The notes: generated from the letters alone by a model not told the origin. 64,000 bases of DNA from Cephalotus follicularis (GCA_001972305.1 BDDD01001791.1:124001-188000); one strand, 5' to 3'; numbered from the stretch's first letter, positions 12,101-35,200 are shown. Program-made: numbers and translations.

Positions 12101-15100
12101 TAATTACATGATAGATAATTCTACGTAGATTTTTTTCTTTGATATTGTCTTTTCTGTTACCTTTTGCCATAACTGATACTTTTAGTAGATGTCCAATAAT
12201 GTTATAGTGACATACCTCGATTGAAATAAATGTTATGCTTACCTACCTTAAATGCACATATTATTTTCTTCTACATGAATGATTATTATAGGAAGTTACC
12301 ATTATGCTACCATGAAAGAATTCCAAGACGAAGGATCATCACTTAATGCTGTCTAATACTATTCTGTTATGAGTAATTACATATAAGATTAGTGGCGGAT
12401 CCAAAGCACAGTGAGGCATTGTCCATGCTCGCATTTCTAAAATTTATAATTTATTGTTGTAATAGATAGTAAAATATAACTCCATTAAAATTTTAGGTTA
12501 TTCCAAACATGTATTTGTTTGAGAAGGGGAAAAGAGAGAGTAAGTGCTGGATCATTTAAGGATAAATTGTGGATACTTCTTAAAACAAAATAGTGTTGAA
12601 GACGTTATATTATGTAATAGATTATCTATCATGAAATCAGTGAAACTGTAACCAGAGAAAACACATGATAACTAGCTTGAGACTTATATAGTTAACTTGT
12701 CTTTGCCCCTTTGGATGAAATTTCTGGGACTGCTGCGGTGCAAGACACCAATGTGATGTACTAATTGAGCTGTATACCCTTCATTAGATTTTTCCTCGGC
12801 CATTTTGTTATAGAGTCATATGGGTAGTCTATTACTTCTGGCTTTTCTTTATAAACATGTTGTCTTTTTTAAAATTTATGCAGGAGGAAACTGGTGAAGG
12901 CTTGATAATAGGCAAGCATAACAAGGGATGCCACTGTAAGAAATCAGGGTGCCTCAAAAAGTACTGTGAATGCTTCCAAGCCAACATCCTCTGCTCTGAC
13001 AATTGCAAATGCATGGACTGCAAGAACTTTGAGGGAAGTGAAGAGAGACAAGCTCTCTTCCATGGTGACCATGCCAACAACTTGGCATATATTCAGCAGG
13101 CTGCAAACGCTGCCATAACTGGAGCTATTGGATCCTCGGGCTATGCTTCCCCTCCAGTATCTAAGAGGAGAAAAGGTCAAGACCTCTTTTTTGGGCCAAC
13201 AGCGAAGGATTTATCTATTAACAGGCTAGGGAATTTTCAACAGGTAATATGATTTTGACAAATATAATTTATAAGAATGGTTGGACTGTTTACTTGGAGA
13301 AACTCAGTTACTGATCTTATTACATGGTTGTGCAACTTTTCCATATTTTATTGCTGATTGATGTAGGTTTCTTTGGTTTATTACTTTGCCTCATCATGAT
13401 GTTTTGTGTTGCTTCCAGAATTCAGGATACATTATTAAGTGCATGTTTTTTATGTTTTATCAGGCAAATCATATAAGAGGTTCTGCACCCTCCTCTTCTA
13501 TGACTTCCACTCCTACAGCTCGTGCTGGTGGCACTGCTGCATTGGGCCCTTCAAAATTTACATATAGGTACAGATGGTTATTATCTTCAAAATATTAGTA
13601 AACTTTTTGTTTATCGTACTAACATGTATGGTATGGTTGAAGGTCACTCTTAGCAGACATTATCCAACCTCAGGATTTGAAGGAACTTTGCTCAGTTTTG
13701 GTGGTAGTATCGGGCGAAGCTGCCAAGACATTTGCAGGTATATGTTAGCATGTGCACATTATGTTGTCTGTCTGACTGGCAAGATAGAATGATCAATATG
13801 TGTTTGTGTTGGTAAATTGATTGGTATGTGGCCATGTGTTAATCTTTTTAGGAATTTGAAGAAGGTTTACATTTTGTATTTATTTTCTTCTTTTTGAATG
13901 ATGTTTGCACTCATAGTCTAAGATTTTTGTAGAGTTAGGTTATAATGTCTGCCCATGTACCGTCTACCGTGTGCATTGCTTATTATTATAAACATGAGAA
14001 TGGGAATCTTAGACATCACATAGTTATGATATATAAAAAACTACTACTGTTTTGATAGTTAGAAGCCTGCAATTGCAAATTTATATTGGGCATTATCTGG
14101 TACAAGAATACTTCTGATGGGCACCTTTAATTTTGCGGAGTGCAAACATGCACCTGTTGTTGACCAGATGTGTTTGATTTAAATTCTGTATATGCCCAGA
14201 CCATAGAAACGTGACAGAAAAGCGGGTGGAAGAACAGACTGAAACCTCCCTTGCTTCATCAACTCAAGAAAGGTTGCAAAGTCAGAAGGAAGCTGATTTT
14301 GCAAAGGCAGTGGCTGATGATTGTTCAAGCGGGAACCAGGCGGATAAAGCTATCCCTGATGATTGCAGTTCAGATGGTGCAGATGTGCCAAAAGCAAGGC
14401 CGATGTCTCCAGGAACTTTAGCATTGATGTGTGATGAACAAGATACTATGTTCATGGCAGCTGCTTCCCCTAATGGCTTAATGGGCCATGGCTGCAACAC
14501 GTCATCACAGTTGCCTTATGAACAAGGCATAACAGAAGTCTATGCAGAGCAGGAAAGGATCATCTTGACAAAGTTTCGAGATTGTCTTAATCGGCTCATC
14601 ACTTTTGGAGAAATAAAAGGCTAGTTTTCTCTATTCTATTTTCACTATTAATTGATATTATGCTATTTTATACTCTATGCAATAATGCAACTTTAAAAGG
14701 AAAATTACTGGATGAAACTCATAAACCATCATTCAATAATAACATCAACAGTAGACTGTCAAGAAATGGCTGGTAACTCTAAACTTTTAAGCTTATTCCT
14801 TTATCCTTTAAAAAGCCAAACACTGCGAGCATCATTCATGCTAGGCATAATTTTAAGATCGGCCTTATCTGCAATGAAGAAGTTTGTACTATTGCAATCA
14901 ACAAGTTGTAGACTCATTCCAAATTTTAATGCAATCTGGCATGCTTCTCAAGACTGGCCAAATGTGATGATTCTGAACTTTCTCATTGCAATAGTGTTAA
15001 ATTGGTTGATTCAATGCTATGTGGCAGAGATTCTAAAAGTTTATTTGTCAATGCCTACCTTTTAATGTATGCCTCAATTTTTGGGAATTAATGATGGGCT

Positions 15101-15377
15101 TCCAATCCACGTTACAGAAACAAAGTTTTCATCATTAGCCGGAGATGGAGGAAGTCATACAGGTCCACTCAGCAATGGCATTGCAAATGCCAGAACTGAA
15201 ACAGAGAATCTACGCGGACCTGTTGCCAATGGTGTTTCAAAAACTGTCTTTCCACCAACAACCAAACCATCTCAAATGTTTAATGCAGCAGTTGCCAAGT
15301 CCTACAAAGATCTTCCGAAAATTCCTGCCCTCCCTGAAAATGGAGATAAAAAATCAAAGGCTGGGACAGAGATGTGA
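9154..15377 (+). CDS. TCX5: TSO1-like CXC (CPP/tesmin) DNA-binding protein, TCX5/TCX6 type
   Basis: Eight exons: 9154-9419, 10323-10430, 11680-11857, 12884-13243, 13464-13567, 13643-13737, 14200-14619, 15118-15377; 596 aa. Two cysteine-rich CXC domains are clear. CXC1 is at about residues 113-147 (CNCKHSRC, then YCECFASG). CXC2 is at about 198-233 ([20 protein letters not shown]). The linker motif RNPNAFRPK (164-172) joins them. Paired CXC domains bind TTYRAA-type CHR elements, and plant TCX proteins are the LIN54-like subunit of DREAM complexes that repress cell-cycle genes; TCX5/6 also repress DNA-methylation genes in Arabidopsis. The N-terminus (MGEGE.., ..ARQLDF) and the C-terminal TLALMCDE and [10 protein letters not shown] blocks match TCX5/6. 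Intron 7 needs a GC donor (AAAG|GC at 14619/14620): this restores GEIKET in frame, whereas the nearby GT option gives a stop. Expected location is the nucleus. Whether it is TCX5 or TCX6 cannot be settled here. Confidence 0.93.
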
Positions 15378-18005
15378 AAAAAAAAAAGCTTTTCAGCACA
15401 AAAGATTGGCACAAGGTATGCTCTGCATTTCTGTGAATCTGCACCCTTATTCATTCCAGTCTCATCTTTGGTGCAGTCCTAAGAGAGCATCGGGCCGCAT
15501 TGTTGGAACTGAATAGAATTTGATTTATAGCTTCATATCAATATATTTCTTATCAAATTTTCCAGCTGAAACCAAAGTAGAACCTCAGTGGTGTAAATTG
15601 CAGAGGCTTTTAATTGCACAAAGATACTATTTACATGCCCCAATGACCAGCATAGCTTGTATCACTAGATACCATTTACTTGTTTAGAGAAACAAAAAGA
15701 GTTAATTTCAAATTTTTCATGGAATGGGTAAAACTAGAATTCCATCCTAGAATAATCCAGGTGCTGCTTATTTGGTTTGTGGTCCATTCATTTGTGTAAA
15801 TGTTCGTCTTACACAAGATGCTACTTGGTCACTAATTTTCTTTGTTGGAAGATTTATGATGTTATTATGTATGATCTTCACAAGTGTCTACATCTATGCC
15901 TCCCATTGCTGTACTTACAATGTCCAATTATTTTGTATATCTGTTTGCCCCATGATTAACTTTGCTCTCCTTGTTTCTTTTGGTGGTCTTCGGTGTAATA
16001 TAAAAAGAGAAAAACAAGGAAGTGCTGTTAAGTTTCCAATCCTGACTTGATCTGATTGTCTTTTATGTGGCTGCTTACATAATCAAACACTTAAGCTGAT
16101 CCAAAATAATCACATAATATATATCGTACCTTTAAACTTATAACTTTTTTTCTTTTTTTTTGTTCCCCTTTCCTTGTTGAAAGAATCTGCATTTTAACAT
16201 GATAAAACCAGTTGAAAAGCTACTCCCATGAAACTGTAAGCTAACCTGATACAGGGTAAGCAATTGGATGCTGCACTCCAATTTATACTGTCTTGGAAAG
16301 ACAGAAGAGCTGTACTACCAAACACTGCTGCAGGTGGGGAAAGAAATAAAGCAAGTGGAAGATCGATCGTTAAAGGCATAGTTGGAATCATCTTTCAATC
16401 AGCACTGAATCTAGTGATGCAGAAACTATTGGGTTTCCAGTGTCCCATAAATTTAAGCACGCTAAAATTCTCGAAGATGGAATCTATAAAGCATCACCAA
16501 TTTACAGCATCACATGCCAAAAAGGAAACAAGAAAGTTATTTCTGTCCAATTGAACTAAAATCAGATTGCCCAGGATAAGCATCTGTGTGATTTGTGTAA
16601 ACCGTTAATGTAAAAGGTGTCTAATTCGTAGGGTGTGTACCCACAAAGCTTTGAGTTCCCAGGTAACTGGCAGTAAATAATTAGCAGCAGCCAAAACATG
16701 TAAATATGGTTTGGTCATCAAAATTTCATCTTAGAGGAACGGAACTATCCTGTCCGATGGTTGAACCATGTACGTGAAGGCCTGAGTTTGAAACGTGTAA
16801 ATTATATCAATAATGATATAAAATATAAATAATTTAATATTATAAATGATCATAAATAAATTATTAAAATATTTTATTAAAATTTAAAATATTATTAATA
16901 TTTTAATAATTTGTTTATAATATTTTTTATGATTTTATCTTATTTATAATTAATAAAATTACTCAATTAGGTCTTCAAAATTTTTTCTTAGACCAGATTG
17001 GGAACATATTACTTTTGATTAACAGCACATGGTCAATCAGATGTGGCTAATGAGGTGGCCTATATAAATTAATGAAAAAGTTATAAAGAATGAAAAAACA
17101 TTATTTTAATTAGACTAAACGACAAATAATTATGTTATGGACTTGGTCCGTGTAAAATAGGAAGAAGAGGTGAAAATAAAAAAAGGTATAATTTTCTCTC
17201 GTTCTCTTCTATCCCTTATTCGGATCCATACAATGATTACATCTAAATGACAGCTTTGCAATGCCATTGATAAGGCTTCTAAATATTTAATTAAAAGAGA
17301 TTAAATTCCTCTTCTTATTTTATCACCTCCGCACACAGAGTCCCTACATTTTCAAAAAGGAAAAAAAAATATATATATATATATAGGATGATTAATTCCC
17401 CCAATACCCAAATTGATTCCCCAAAAAACACTAAATCCCTAATGTAATACAAAACGAATTCAATTCAATCTCCTCCGGCCTTAACCATCTGAACATTGTA
17501 ACAATAAATTACCAATTGATCTGAAATTTGAAGTTTAGAGATTCTTAACCCTTCCTTCTCTTACTAAGACTAAAAAATCTTTCTGCAAATTATGACAAAT
17601 ACCGGTCAATGGAATAAAGTTCAAGTTCAGATGCCAATTCTACATTTGATGAGAGTTCAACTAATAAATTAGCAATTTATCGAAGCAATATCCGTAAGTA
17701 ATCATTTTCTAATTTTTTGTTTCCCTCTCCACTACCTTCGTTCAAACGTACTCATAGCATGTAGGTAAAACTTGGCATCAGCTTTGGCCAACCATTACTT
17801 CTGGTTGCTGTGTCCATTTTATTTATTTCCTTTTTGGGTTGATTATATATAAGAATTATCTGAGAAGATAAAGCCTGTTATTTGCCTTTGCAAATCATTA
17901 CAACACAGAAAAAAGGCACATACTGTCAAACAACATTGTATTACTTCTAGGTTTTCTTTCAATGAATCAACACTTATTGGCCCTGTCTCGGTGACAAATT
18001 ACTGC
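15378..18005. other. Convergent intergenic region between TCX5-like and AIM1-like genes
   Basis: Holds the 3' UTRs of two converging genes and AT-rich spacer. No further exon, RNA gene or intact element was recognised. Small open frames at 15772-16050 and 16264-16554 lack family features. An AT hairpin near 16820-16950 is listed separately. Confidence 0.55.
16815..16950. repeat. Imperfect AT-rich hairpin
   Basis: Two halves of an almost pure A/T stretch are near-reverse complements, for example AAATTATTAAAATATT near 16858 and AATATTTTAATAATTT near 16897. This may be a degenerate MITE, but pure AT DNA forms such repeats easily. Confidence 0.4.
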
Positions 18006-27857
<9,852 letters not shown>

Positions 27858-28170
27858 AGCTAATTAAAATCCTAGTTCGGTTTTTTTTTTCTTTCCTTTT
27901 TTTTTAATTCTTTTTTTAACACAAATGTCGGTTTAATATGGTGCTTTTTTGGAATATATAATGATAATTATGATGCATTCCTAGTATGCCACGCTGTAAG
28001 GATTAACATTAGATTTTTATTTTTTTGGCGGGGAGACGATATGTGCATTTAACAACTTTGTGTCTAGGATGTCGAACGCTGACTTTTTCCAAACTCAATT
28101 TCGACTCAATTATCATTTCCTTGATCTTGAATTCCAACTTTATTTTCCGTTCAAATTTAACGGAGGAAAA
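27858..28170 (-). promoter_or_regulatory. Short upstream region of AIM1-like gene
   Basis: Only about 310 bp separate the AIM1 ATG from the LTR-like repeat that begins near 28174. It contains T-rich runs and no other gene. The gene's promoter must lie here or extend into the retroelement. Confidence 0.45.
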
Positions 28171-28173
28171 ATA

Positions 28174-29047
28174 TGTTTATAATAAGAAGGACACGTGTCT
28201 ACTGCAGACATGATTAGTTGTCCAGAGAGGATTAGGAGCTTGACAGTAGATCGTGTCGAGGAACGATAACATAGCAGAAGACATCCTCCTCGGACCCAGA
28301 GCCGAGGACCACTATTTTTTGAAGAGAACATACTGAGACCTCAAGTCCGATGACCCTCCTCGGACTTTGAGTCAGAAGACCACATCCAGAATGACAGGGC
28401 CGAGGACTTCCTCTGCCCACAGTATCTATCAGACATGGGACGGGAGACATTCCCTCCACTACACAGAAACTAAGGATTTTCTCCCCGGCTCTGTCCAAAA
28501 GGACACGTCCTCGGATGAACGATAGAGGACCTGGCGTCCTAAATGTACACCGCTGAGGAAGCACCAGAACGCCCATGACCTTGGAAACAGTGTAGTAATT
28601 CATGTAAACCTGATTTTCTGGGATTCGTCCTTATCTAAATAAAGAAGTTGTGATACACTAAACTACTAAAAAAGGGAACAGCGACATTTCTGGCGGAGAT
28701 CAAGGGGAATGACCGAGATTCTCGGCATTTCCCTAGGGGACAGCTATGACCTCCTAATTTCACGCTCAAGCCGTTACAAAACACCACTATAAATACAAGT
28801 TCAACAGACTGAACAAAGGTCTACCATTTTTACATTGCAAAGAACCTTTTTTCCTCTGCACTTTGTCTAACTTGAGCGTCGGAGTGTCTCCGGGAGAACA
28901 ACCTCCTGGACTTTCCACCATTTTTGTTACTTTGTGCAGGGATCAGAGATCGAAATCTTCCTCCAGGCATTCATTGCGAGCGTTTCTCTTAACAAATTAA
29001 AGTCCTCCACGTAGGATACTGTTGAGAAAAAGATTTCTGTATCAACA
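28174..29047 (+). mobile_element. LTR copy 1 of a retroelement family
   Basis: About 870 bp that align well with 35473-36482. Shared blocks include AAGAAGGACAC at the left, repeated CCGAGGAC/CTCGGAC text, TGGCGGAGATCAAGG, a TATA box ACTATAAATAC near 28789, GTTCAACAG..CTGAACAAAGGTC, and the end TACTGTTGAGAAAAA..ATCAACA. The TATA box followed by a transcribed-looking tract is what the U3/R part of an LTR shows. The left border is uncertain because the first bases differ from copy 2. No tRNA primer site follows. Confidence 0.7.
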
Positions 29048-31150
29048 GAATTTAATCTCAAATTCAATTCGATCAAAGCTCACGAGTGGAGCTCAAGTTT
29101 AATGTTTGTACAAGTGAAAAAAAAAAAGAAGAGTTTAATATATATATTACAAAAATTATATATACAATGACTAGACAAGCTTATGTGCCGAACTCTGCGA
29201 ATGAAGTTTAAAATTGATTTTTTTACTAAGTGAAGAGATCCCAAACAGATTAGTTAAATGATCAGTTTGGTTTATTTACAACCTTATTTGTGTCGAGTCT
29301 ATTATCTTTTCTAAACGATTCTATCATTAAGAGAATTTGTTTAAATATTATAATTTTAAGGTCTGTATAAGATAAGGTGACTCTAACGTGACAATGTTAA
29401 TATCACGTTACCAGTGTTTTAAAATAGCTCTAGATACGTTAAAACATTAAGACAGTATTATAAAAATTACATAATAATTTATATGAAAATACATATTAGA
29501 TATAATAATAAACTTTAAAACAATAAATACAAATGATTATCAAACCATTCTAAACTAAAACATAATTTTTTGATTTAATACAATACTTGGTCAATTTAGT
29601 TTTGTTTACTTATAATCCATTTCCCTTATAGTTTTTTTTTCATTGATTTATTTATCATTTAAATCAATAGTCCTAAAAAACACACATCTTGCACCTCGTA
29701 AACAAAATGCACTTCTCATACATTTAGCTGAAGTCCTTCCGTTTCAAACTACAGAGATGTTTTAGCCCTTGTGCCTTATATACGATTTTTAAATATATTA
29801 CACGTGATTTGTGTACTAATTCAATAACACACAATTAAGTAAATATTAATTAATTATTACTTGCCTCTCATGTATGAACAAATCTTATTTATTAGGTTTA
29901 TTAGATACTATTAATTTAGTATAGTTATATATATTTAATACATTCAAGAATTTAAATAAATTCTTGGATGAAGACAATGTCTATTATTAAAATATTTTAT
30001 TTATTTTTAAAAAATATTATTTCATTCAAAATAAAATAAAATAAAATATGCTTATAATAGACCGCCTCAACTCAAAAATTACTCCATCAATATATTCACT
30101 TCTCGTTATAAGGAATTCTGTGATGAATGGATAATTTTGTTCAATGTGTTTATTGTGTAGCTTTGCACTAGGTTGATCTTTCCACCAACTCTACGAAGCA
30201 TCTAGAGCTAAATGAGTAAACGTTTGTTAGATCCAGGAGATTGTGATGTGGTATGTCATATCGTATTAATTATATTGTCAAAAAGAGGTTGACTCGGATA
30301 TATGCCTCATATTTAATTATACCATTACGAAATAAATTATGATAAGGATTCTCGGGATGTCAGATAGCGGCCATTATTCGTGTTTTTCAAAGAGTGGAAT
30401 GTCTTCACGTTTGAGTTGCAATCGTGTTTTGGTATTGATGTAATTTTTTGTTTTTGTTGTAAAAATTTATCAATGGAAAATAACTGTAAAGCTATAATTC
30501 ATCACTTATTTTATACAACTTAATAAATTTATGTTAAAAATTTATAAAATGTACATATTTCAATACCATAAGATATAAATTTATTGAATGATAACTACAG
30601 TTAACTACCGACCATCAATAGATCCTATCTCATTATTTATATAGCTATTCTCAAATTTATTGAGTGCATGTATTTTGAGTATTTATTCAGTGCATGTATT
30701 GACTGTATATGTCGCATGCTACCAAGATTTATCTGAACTTTCGTTGTTTTTGTTCATGGGAAGGCACAAGTGCATATTTGCATGGTGAATGATATCTAAC
30801 AACATAAGAGATATGTGGAAAACACATAAATGTGAAATATAAACCATTTACATAAATCAACTTCTCGATAAAATATTAATCAAAACTAAAAACAAACATT
30901 CAAAATATAAAAGATAACTTTAATATATAAATTTGATAAAAACTTTAAACCATTCGACTATTAGTTTTTACAATTAACTTCGATTGAGTTATCATATTTT
31001 GAAATCGTCTCATTATCGTTTTTCTATAATTAATACTTTCAAATAAAATGTTTTTCTACTGTAAACAATAATTCATCTAAAACTCTCTCATTATGTAAAC
31101 AAATTTAAGGAATTAAACCAATAAAAATATAAACTTTATATAATTTTTTC
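29048..31150. other. AT-rich DNA with no recognisable gene
   Basis: No open frame of note, no pol or gag domain and no RNA gene seen on either strand. It lies between LTR copy 1 and the tandem triplication and may be the decayed inside of a retroelement. Confidence 0.5.
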
Positions 31151-31152
31151 AT

Positions 31153-32095
31153 CCTCTAAAATTTTACGGTCAACTCCAAAAAACTAACTATAACAACATT
31201 TGCAATCGAAATTCAGTGATTAAATTATATTATCCACCAAGCTTTATGTACACGTGACATGAGGCTAGCATTATATGGTTGCCATTGTCTTTTTTGTTAG
31301 TAGCAAAAATACTTTGCATTTCTTTTTTCCTTAATAGTTGTTGCTGGAAATAGTTAACAGAAAAATTAGATAAAAGAGCAGAAGAAAAAGAAAACAGAAC
31401 CGCATAATATTAAAGAGGTCGACTATACAGTTTTGTATTTGAATAGTAGAAACCCAAATTCTCTAAAATTTTACGGTCAACTCCAAAATGCTAATTATGA
31501 ACAATATTTGCAATCGAAATTTGGTACTTAAATTATATCATCCACCCAGCTTTATGTACACATGAGATGAGGCTAACATTATAGGGTTGTCATTGTCTAT
31601 TTTGTAAGTAGCAAAAATAATTTGCATTTCTTTTTTCCTTAATCGTTGTTGCTAGAAATGGTTGACAGAAAAATTAGATAAAAGAGAAGAATAAAAAGAA
31701 AACAAAAAACCGCATAATATTAAAGATGTTGACTCGAGAGTTTTATACTTGATAAATAGAAACTTAAATCCTCTAAAATTCATGGTTAACTCCAAAAAGC
31801 TAACTATGATCAATATTTATGATCTAAATTCGGTGATTTAAATTTGGTGATTAAATTATATGATCCACCCAACTTTATGTACACATGAAATGAGGTTAGC
31901 ATTATAGGGTTACCATTGTCTTTTTTGTATGTAGCAAAAATATTTTGTATTTCTTTTTTCTTTAATCGTTGTTGTTGGAAATTATTGACAAGAAATTTGG
32001 ATAAAAGGGAAGAAGAAAATAAAAATGAAAAATCGTATAACATTAAAGATGTTGACTTTACAATTTTATACCTCAAGGGAGTAAAAACCCAAATT
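31153..32095. repeat. Three tandem copies of a ~310-bp unit
   Basis: Units begin with CTCTAAAATT near 31155, 31461 and 31771 (steps of about 308 and 310). Each contains CAACTCCAAAA, a TTAAATTATATNATCCACC block, TTTATGTACAC, TGCATTTCTTTTTTCC-like text and a GAAGAAAAAGAAAAC-like tract. Copy 3 is the most diverged and has a small extra duplication of the GGTGATT block near 31832-31853. No coding potential. Confidence 0.85.
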
Positions 32096-32454
32096 CAATT
32101 TCTCTTCGCCAGGAAAGATGACAGAACAATTAAGTTTACAACATATCATTGTCCAGATTAGTCAATTTCCTTCGTGGTGTCATTGACTTCAACATATTAA
32201 ACAAAATCATCGGAGAATTGCGGTTATCAATTTATCAGCCCCAGCCTCCAAGCACAATAACAGCACAATATAGAGATACAACATAAACGTATCAATACAT
32301 ATAAATATACATGTGCATATTTATACATATATATCACGTACATAGGGACATGATTTGTGTATGTTAATCTATAAGTAAATATTGTATAATCACTTTAATT
32401 ATTGTAAATATGAATAATTTGTTTAAATCTAATTGTTAGTTTTGATATTTTATC
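32096..32454. other. Spacer between tandem repeat and inverted LTR
   Basis: AT-rich, with TATACATAT-type simple sequence near 32300-32340. Nothing else recognised. Confidence 0.5.
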
Positions 32455-32944
32455 TGTTGATATCAAAATCAACTACTCAACAGTTATAGTTTGATTTGTA
32501 GAGGGAAACAAATTGGATGCTCCGAGAACGGTATTGGGTTGAGTATTTCACGATCTTCTTTGCACATAAATAGCAAATTAATCGAAGAACCATGAGTTTT
32601 ACTCCTATGCACTCTTTGATGCTTAAGTCGGACAGTGTACAAAGAAGAAAGCAATAAGGTTCTTTAAGAGTAAAAATGGTCGACCTGTGTAATGTATTTC
32701 ATTGCTGTATTTATAGAGATGCTTTGTTGTAACTACATTGCTTGACTTACGGAAATGATTATTGTACCTCTAGGAAACGGCCGAGGATCTCGCACAGTTA
32801 CCTTATTTGGCGCTCTGGTGTTATGGAGCGTTAACTTTTTAGATTGTAAATGGTTTGACCACGTGTATGTAGCTTTATGAGACACTTGTCTTGTTTTCCA
32901 GAGGACACGTGGTGGTATTTTTGGGTAGGATTTTTCTCATATCA
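32455..32944 (-). mobile_element. LTR copy 3, inverted and shorter
   Basis: Read on the minus strand this is about 490 bp from TGATATGAGAAAAATC to ATATCAACA. It shares the start with copy 2, a TATA box CTATAAATAC, the motif GAC CATTTTTACTCT after it, CACGTG elements and the TGTTGAG..ATCAACA end of copy 1. On its upstream side (plus strand 32949-32954) lies a run of six C, that is GGGGGG on the minus strand, as expected of a polypurine tract before a 3' LTR. Related but not identical family member. Confidence 0.6.
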
Positions 32945-32954
32945 TATGCCCCCC

Positions 32955-33650
32955 TAATCTTCATTTTCTAGGTTTGGTAGAGGAGGAAGATCATTAATGG
33001 CTTGGCTTAATTTTGAGCAAGGCTTGTGGTTAGTCCATTACTCAGACTGTTGCGTCTTTTGGGCCTTATTGCTTGGCCCAAGACTGGAATTATTTATGAC
33101 ATGGCAAAGCAAAGGTCATGTCCATTTTATGTCTCTTCGGTTGCTGCGCATAATGACACGCCCGGACCCAGCCTGGCTGGGATTCGCCGTGTCCGCTACA
33201 AGGCCAAGCCTCCCATCAGAGACTCACCTCGTAGGTTCAACAGAACAGAGATTCATAAATACCTGTTTCAAACAGAAAAATTCTTCAAAACAGAAAAGTT
33301 TCTTGAAAAACTTGAAAATAAATCTAACTCTTAAAATTTTACAAAAATCGGGCATGTAGTATTCGTTTATCGGACTATGCCCCCTGTAAAGAAAAACACA
33401 GTTTATAAAATCCACACTCCCGAAGGAGGAAGTAGTTTGTAATGGGCTCAGCCCTCAGCAGACTATAATTTAAAAGCAGAAACAAGTATGGGTTGGGCTC
33501 TGCCTCAACCATAACATCAAAACTTAAAACATGAATAGGGCTCAACCATTTTTAAACAAAACCATAAAACATTTATCTAAAAACATAAGTAATGCAGAAA
33601 TTGAATACTAATGTCATGAATGATATGCAAGTGTTGACTCTGGTAGGCAT
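32955..33650. other. Repeat-derived DNA without clear genes
   Basis: Contains frames of about 100-120 codons on the plus strand (32997-33359) with no family features. Probably internal retroelement sequence belonging to the inverted LTR next to it. Confidence 0.4.
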
Positions 33651-35200
33651 GCCCTTGTGATCTCACCTAAGCAAACAGACTGACTCCAATTGACAGAGCT
33701 CAGCAGACTAACCTGTCAGAACTAAAAATAGAAAACAGAAGAGGGGTTAGTCCACAGGACTAGTGAGATGGAACAAAAAGACTCCGCAGAGTTTTGCTCG
33801 CATATAAATATCTTTGCAGAAATGTTACAACCAAAAGTAAAATAAAACTTAAACTGAATTCTAGAAACAGTATAAACTTCAAAATCCAAATTATAAACAG
33901 ATTATAAAACAATTTCTTACAAAATCAGCAGAAAGTCAGATTCTTTTCCCAAAACAGATTTAATTCCTTAGAACTCAGATATATGTAGTATTTAAAACAG
34001 TTTAAACAGAATAAATATATAAAGATGTCATGGGTCTACTAAGTAAGGTTGACGCTTGGGTCCCATCGGGTCGAACGTCTAGCAGAAATAGTGGCAAGGA
34101 CACCGTTGTGTCCAAGCATCAGCAGAAAGTCATACACGTGCAGACAAAGTCTTTCATGGGCATCAGATATATAATAATACAATATCAAAATCACCATGCA
34201 TCTAAACATATTTAACAGATTTCAGAATACAGAACCTCAGATTTCATCAAAACAGACTTTAAACAGATATAGAAATCAACAGAGTCATCAGAACATATTT
34301 AAAACAGATTTAAACAGACACAAAATCTTTTTTCCTTCAAGTACAGATATAACTGAAAATATCGTCATAGTATGACTATAATCATGCGAGTATTTGAAAA
34401 CATTAAAAAAAAGTCCAGACATTAAAACTTAAACAGATTTCAGAAATGAACTAAAACCAAGTTCATTCAGATACAGCAAATAAGCGAACACGCTTAAACA
34501 TTCAAAACATTTAAAAGCATCTCAGAATAAAAATGGTTAAAGAAAGGCGTTCCACTCACAGAACAGACGAGCAAGCCACATGACTAGTCGCCTCCATGCC
34601 TGACCTCAAAGGCAGGGTCCTCTGCCAACAGACAAACAAACAGACAGACAACAGACTATCAGAACTTAAACACGTACTAAGACGTGTAAAGCGTTATGCA
34701 ATGAAATGTGTGCAGATGTCAAAAAACTATAACCGATCAAAACGGTCATCAGAAACAGAAGTCTGATTATTGAAAACATCGTTTAAAGGTTCAATTTAAA
34801 CATCCTTTCGAAATCATTTGAAACTAGTCCAAGTGGTTGTCTAAGTTGTTCAATTCGAATCAATTATACAATTCTAGCTCATATATATAGCAGAAATAGA
34901 TACAGATACAGAAATATAGAATTCAATGAAAAACAAAACTAACGAAGAAAAGTTCAAAATTTACCAAAATCGGACGGAACGGGGCACAGAGTCAGAATCC
35001 CGCAGAGGAACTGAGCGAAAAGTTGTTTTGAGAAGAATACAACCTTTTATAGACTCCCACCTCGGATCCTGGCCCTCCACCTCACGCAAGATCTAACGGT
35101 TGAGAGGCGAACCGTCAAGTCATACGCGGGAAACGAAGCGACGGAGGCGGGAAATGCTCTGCTAACGCCACGTGTAAAACGTATTCAATACACTACTTAA
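33651..35200 (-). mobile_element. Minus-strand LTR or leader with promoter
   Basis: Read on the minus strand there is a G-box (CACGTGGCG near 35165-35175), a CTATAAAAGG TATA box at about 35044-35053, then a long T-rich transcribed-looking tract that carries CAGTTTCTGT / CAGACTGTT-type repeats and no open frame. This is the make-up of a U3-R-U5 or of a retroelement leader. On the plus strand it reads as A-rich DNA with many AAACAGA repeats. Exact ends were not found. Confidence 0.4.

Noticed and set aside
16264..16554. 96-codon frame after the TCX5-like gene
   Set aside because: Compositionally ordinary, no homology recognised, in the expected 3' flank of the gene.
16750..16820. SINE-like tail with a possible polymerase III B box
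   Set aside because: GAGTTTGAAAC only weakly resembles a B box, no A box at the right distance, no target duplication seen.
28232..28603. 123-codon minus-strand open frame
   Set aside because: Lies within the U3 repeat region of LTR copy 1 and has no family features.
32997..33359. Plus-strand frames of 102-120 codons
   Set aside because: Low-complexity, overlapping frames in retroelement DNA without any domain or splice support.
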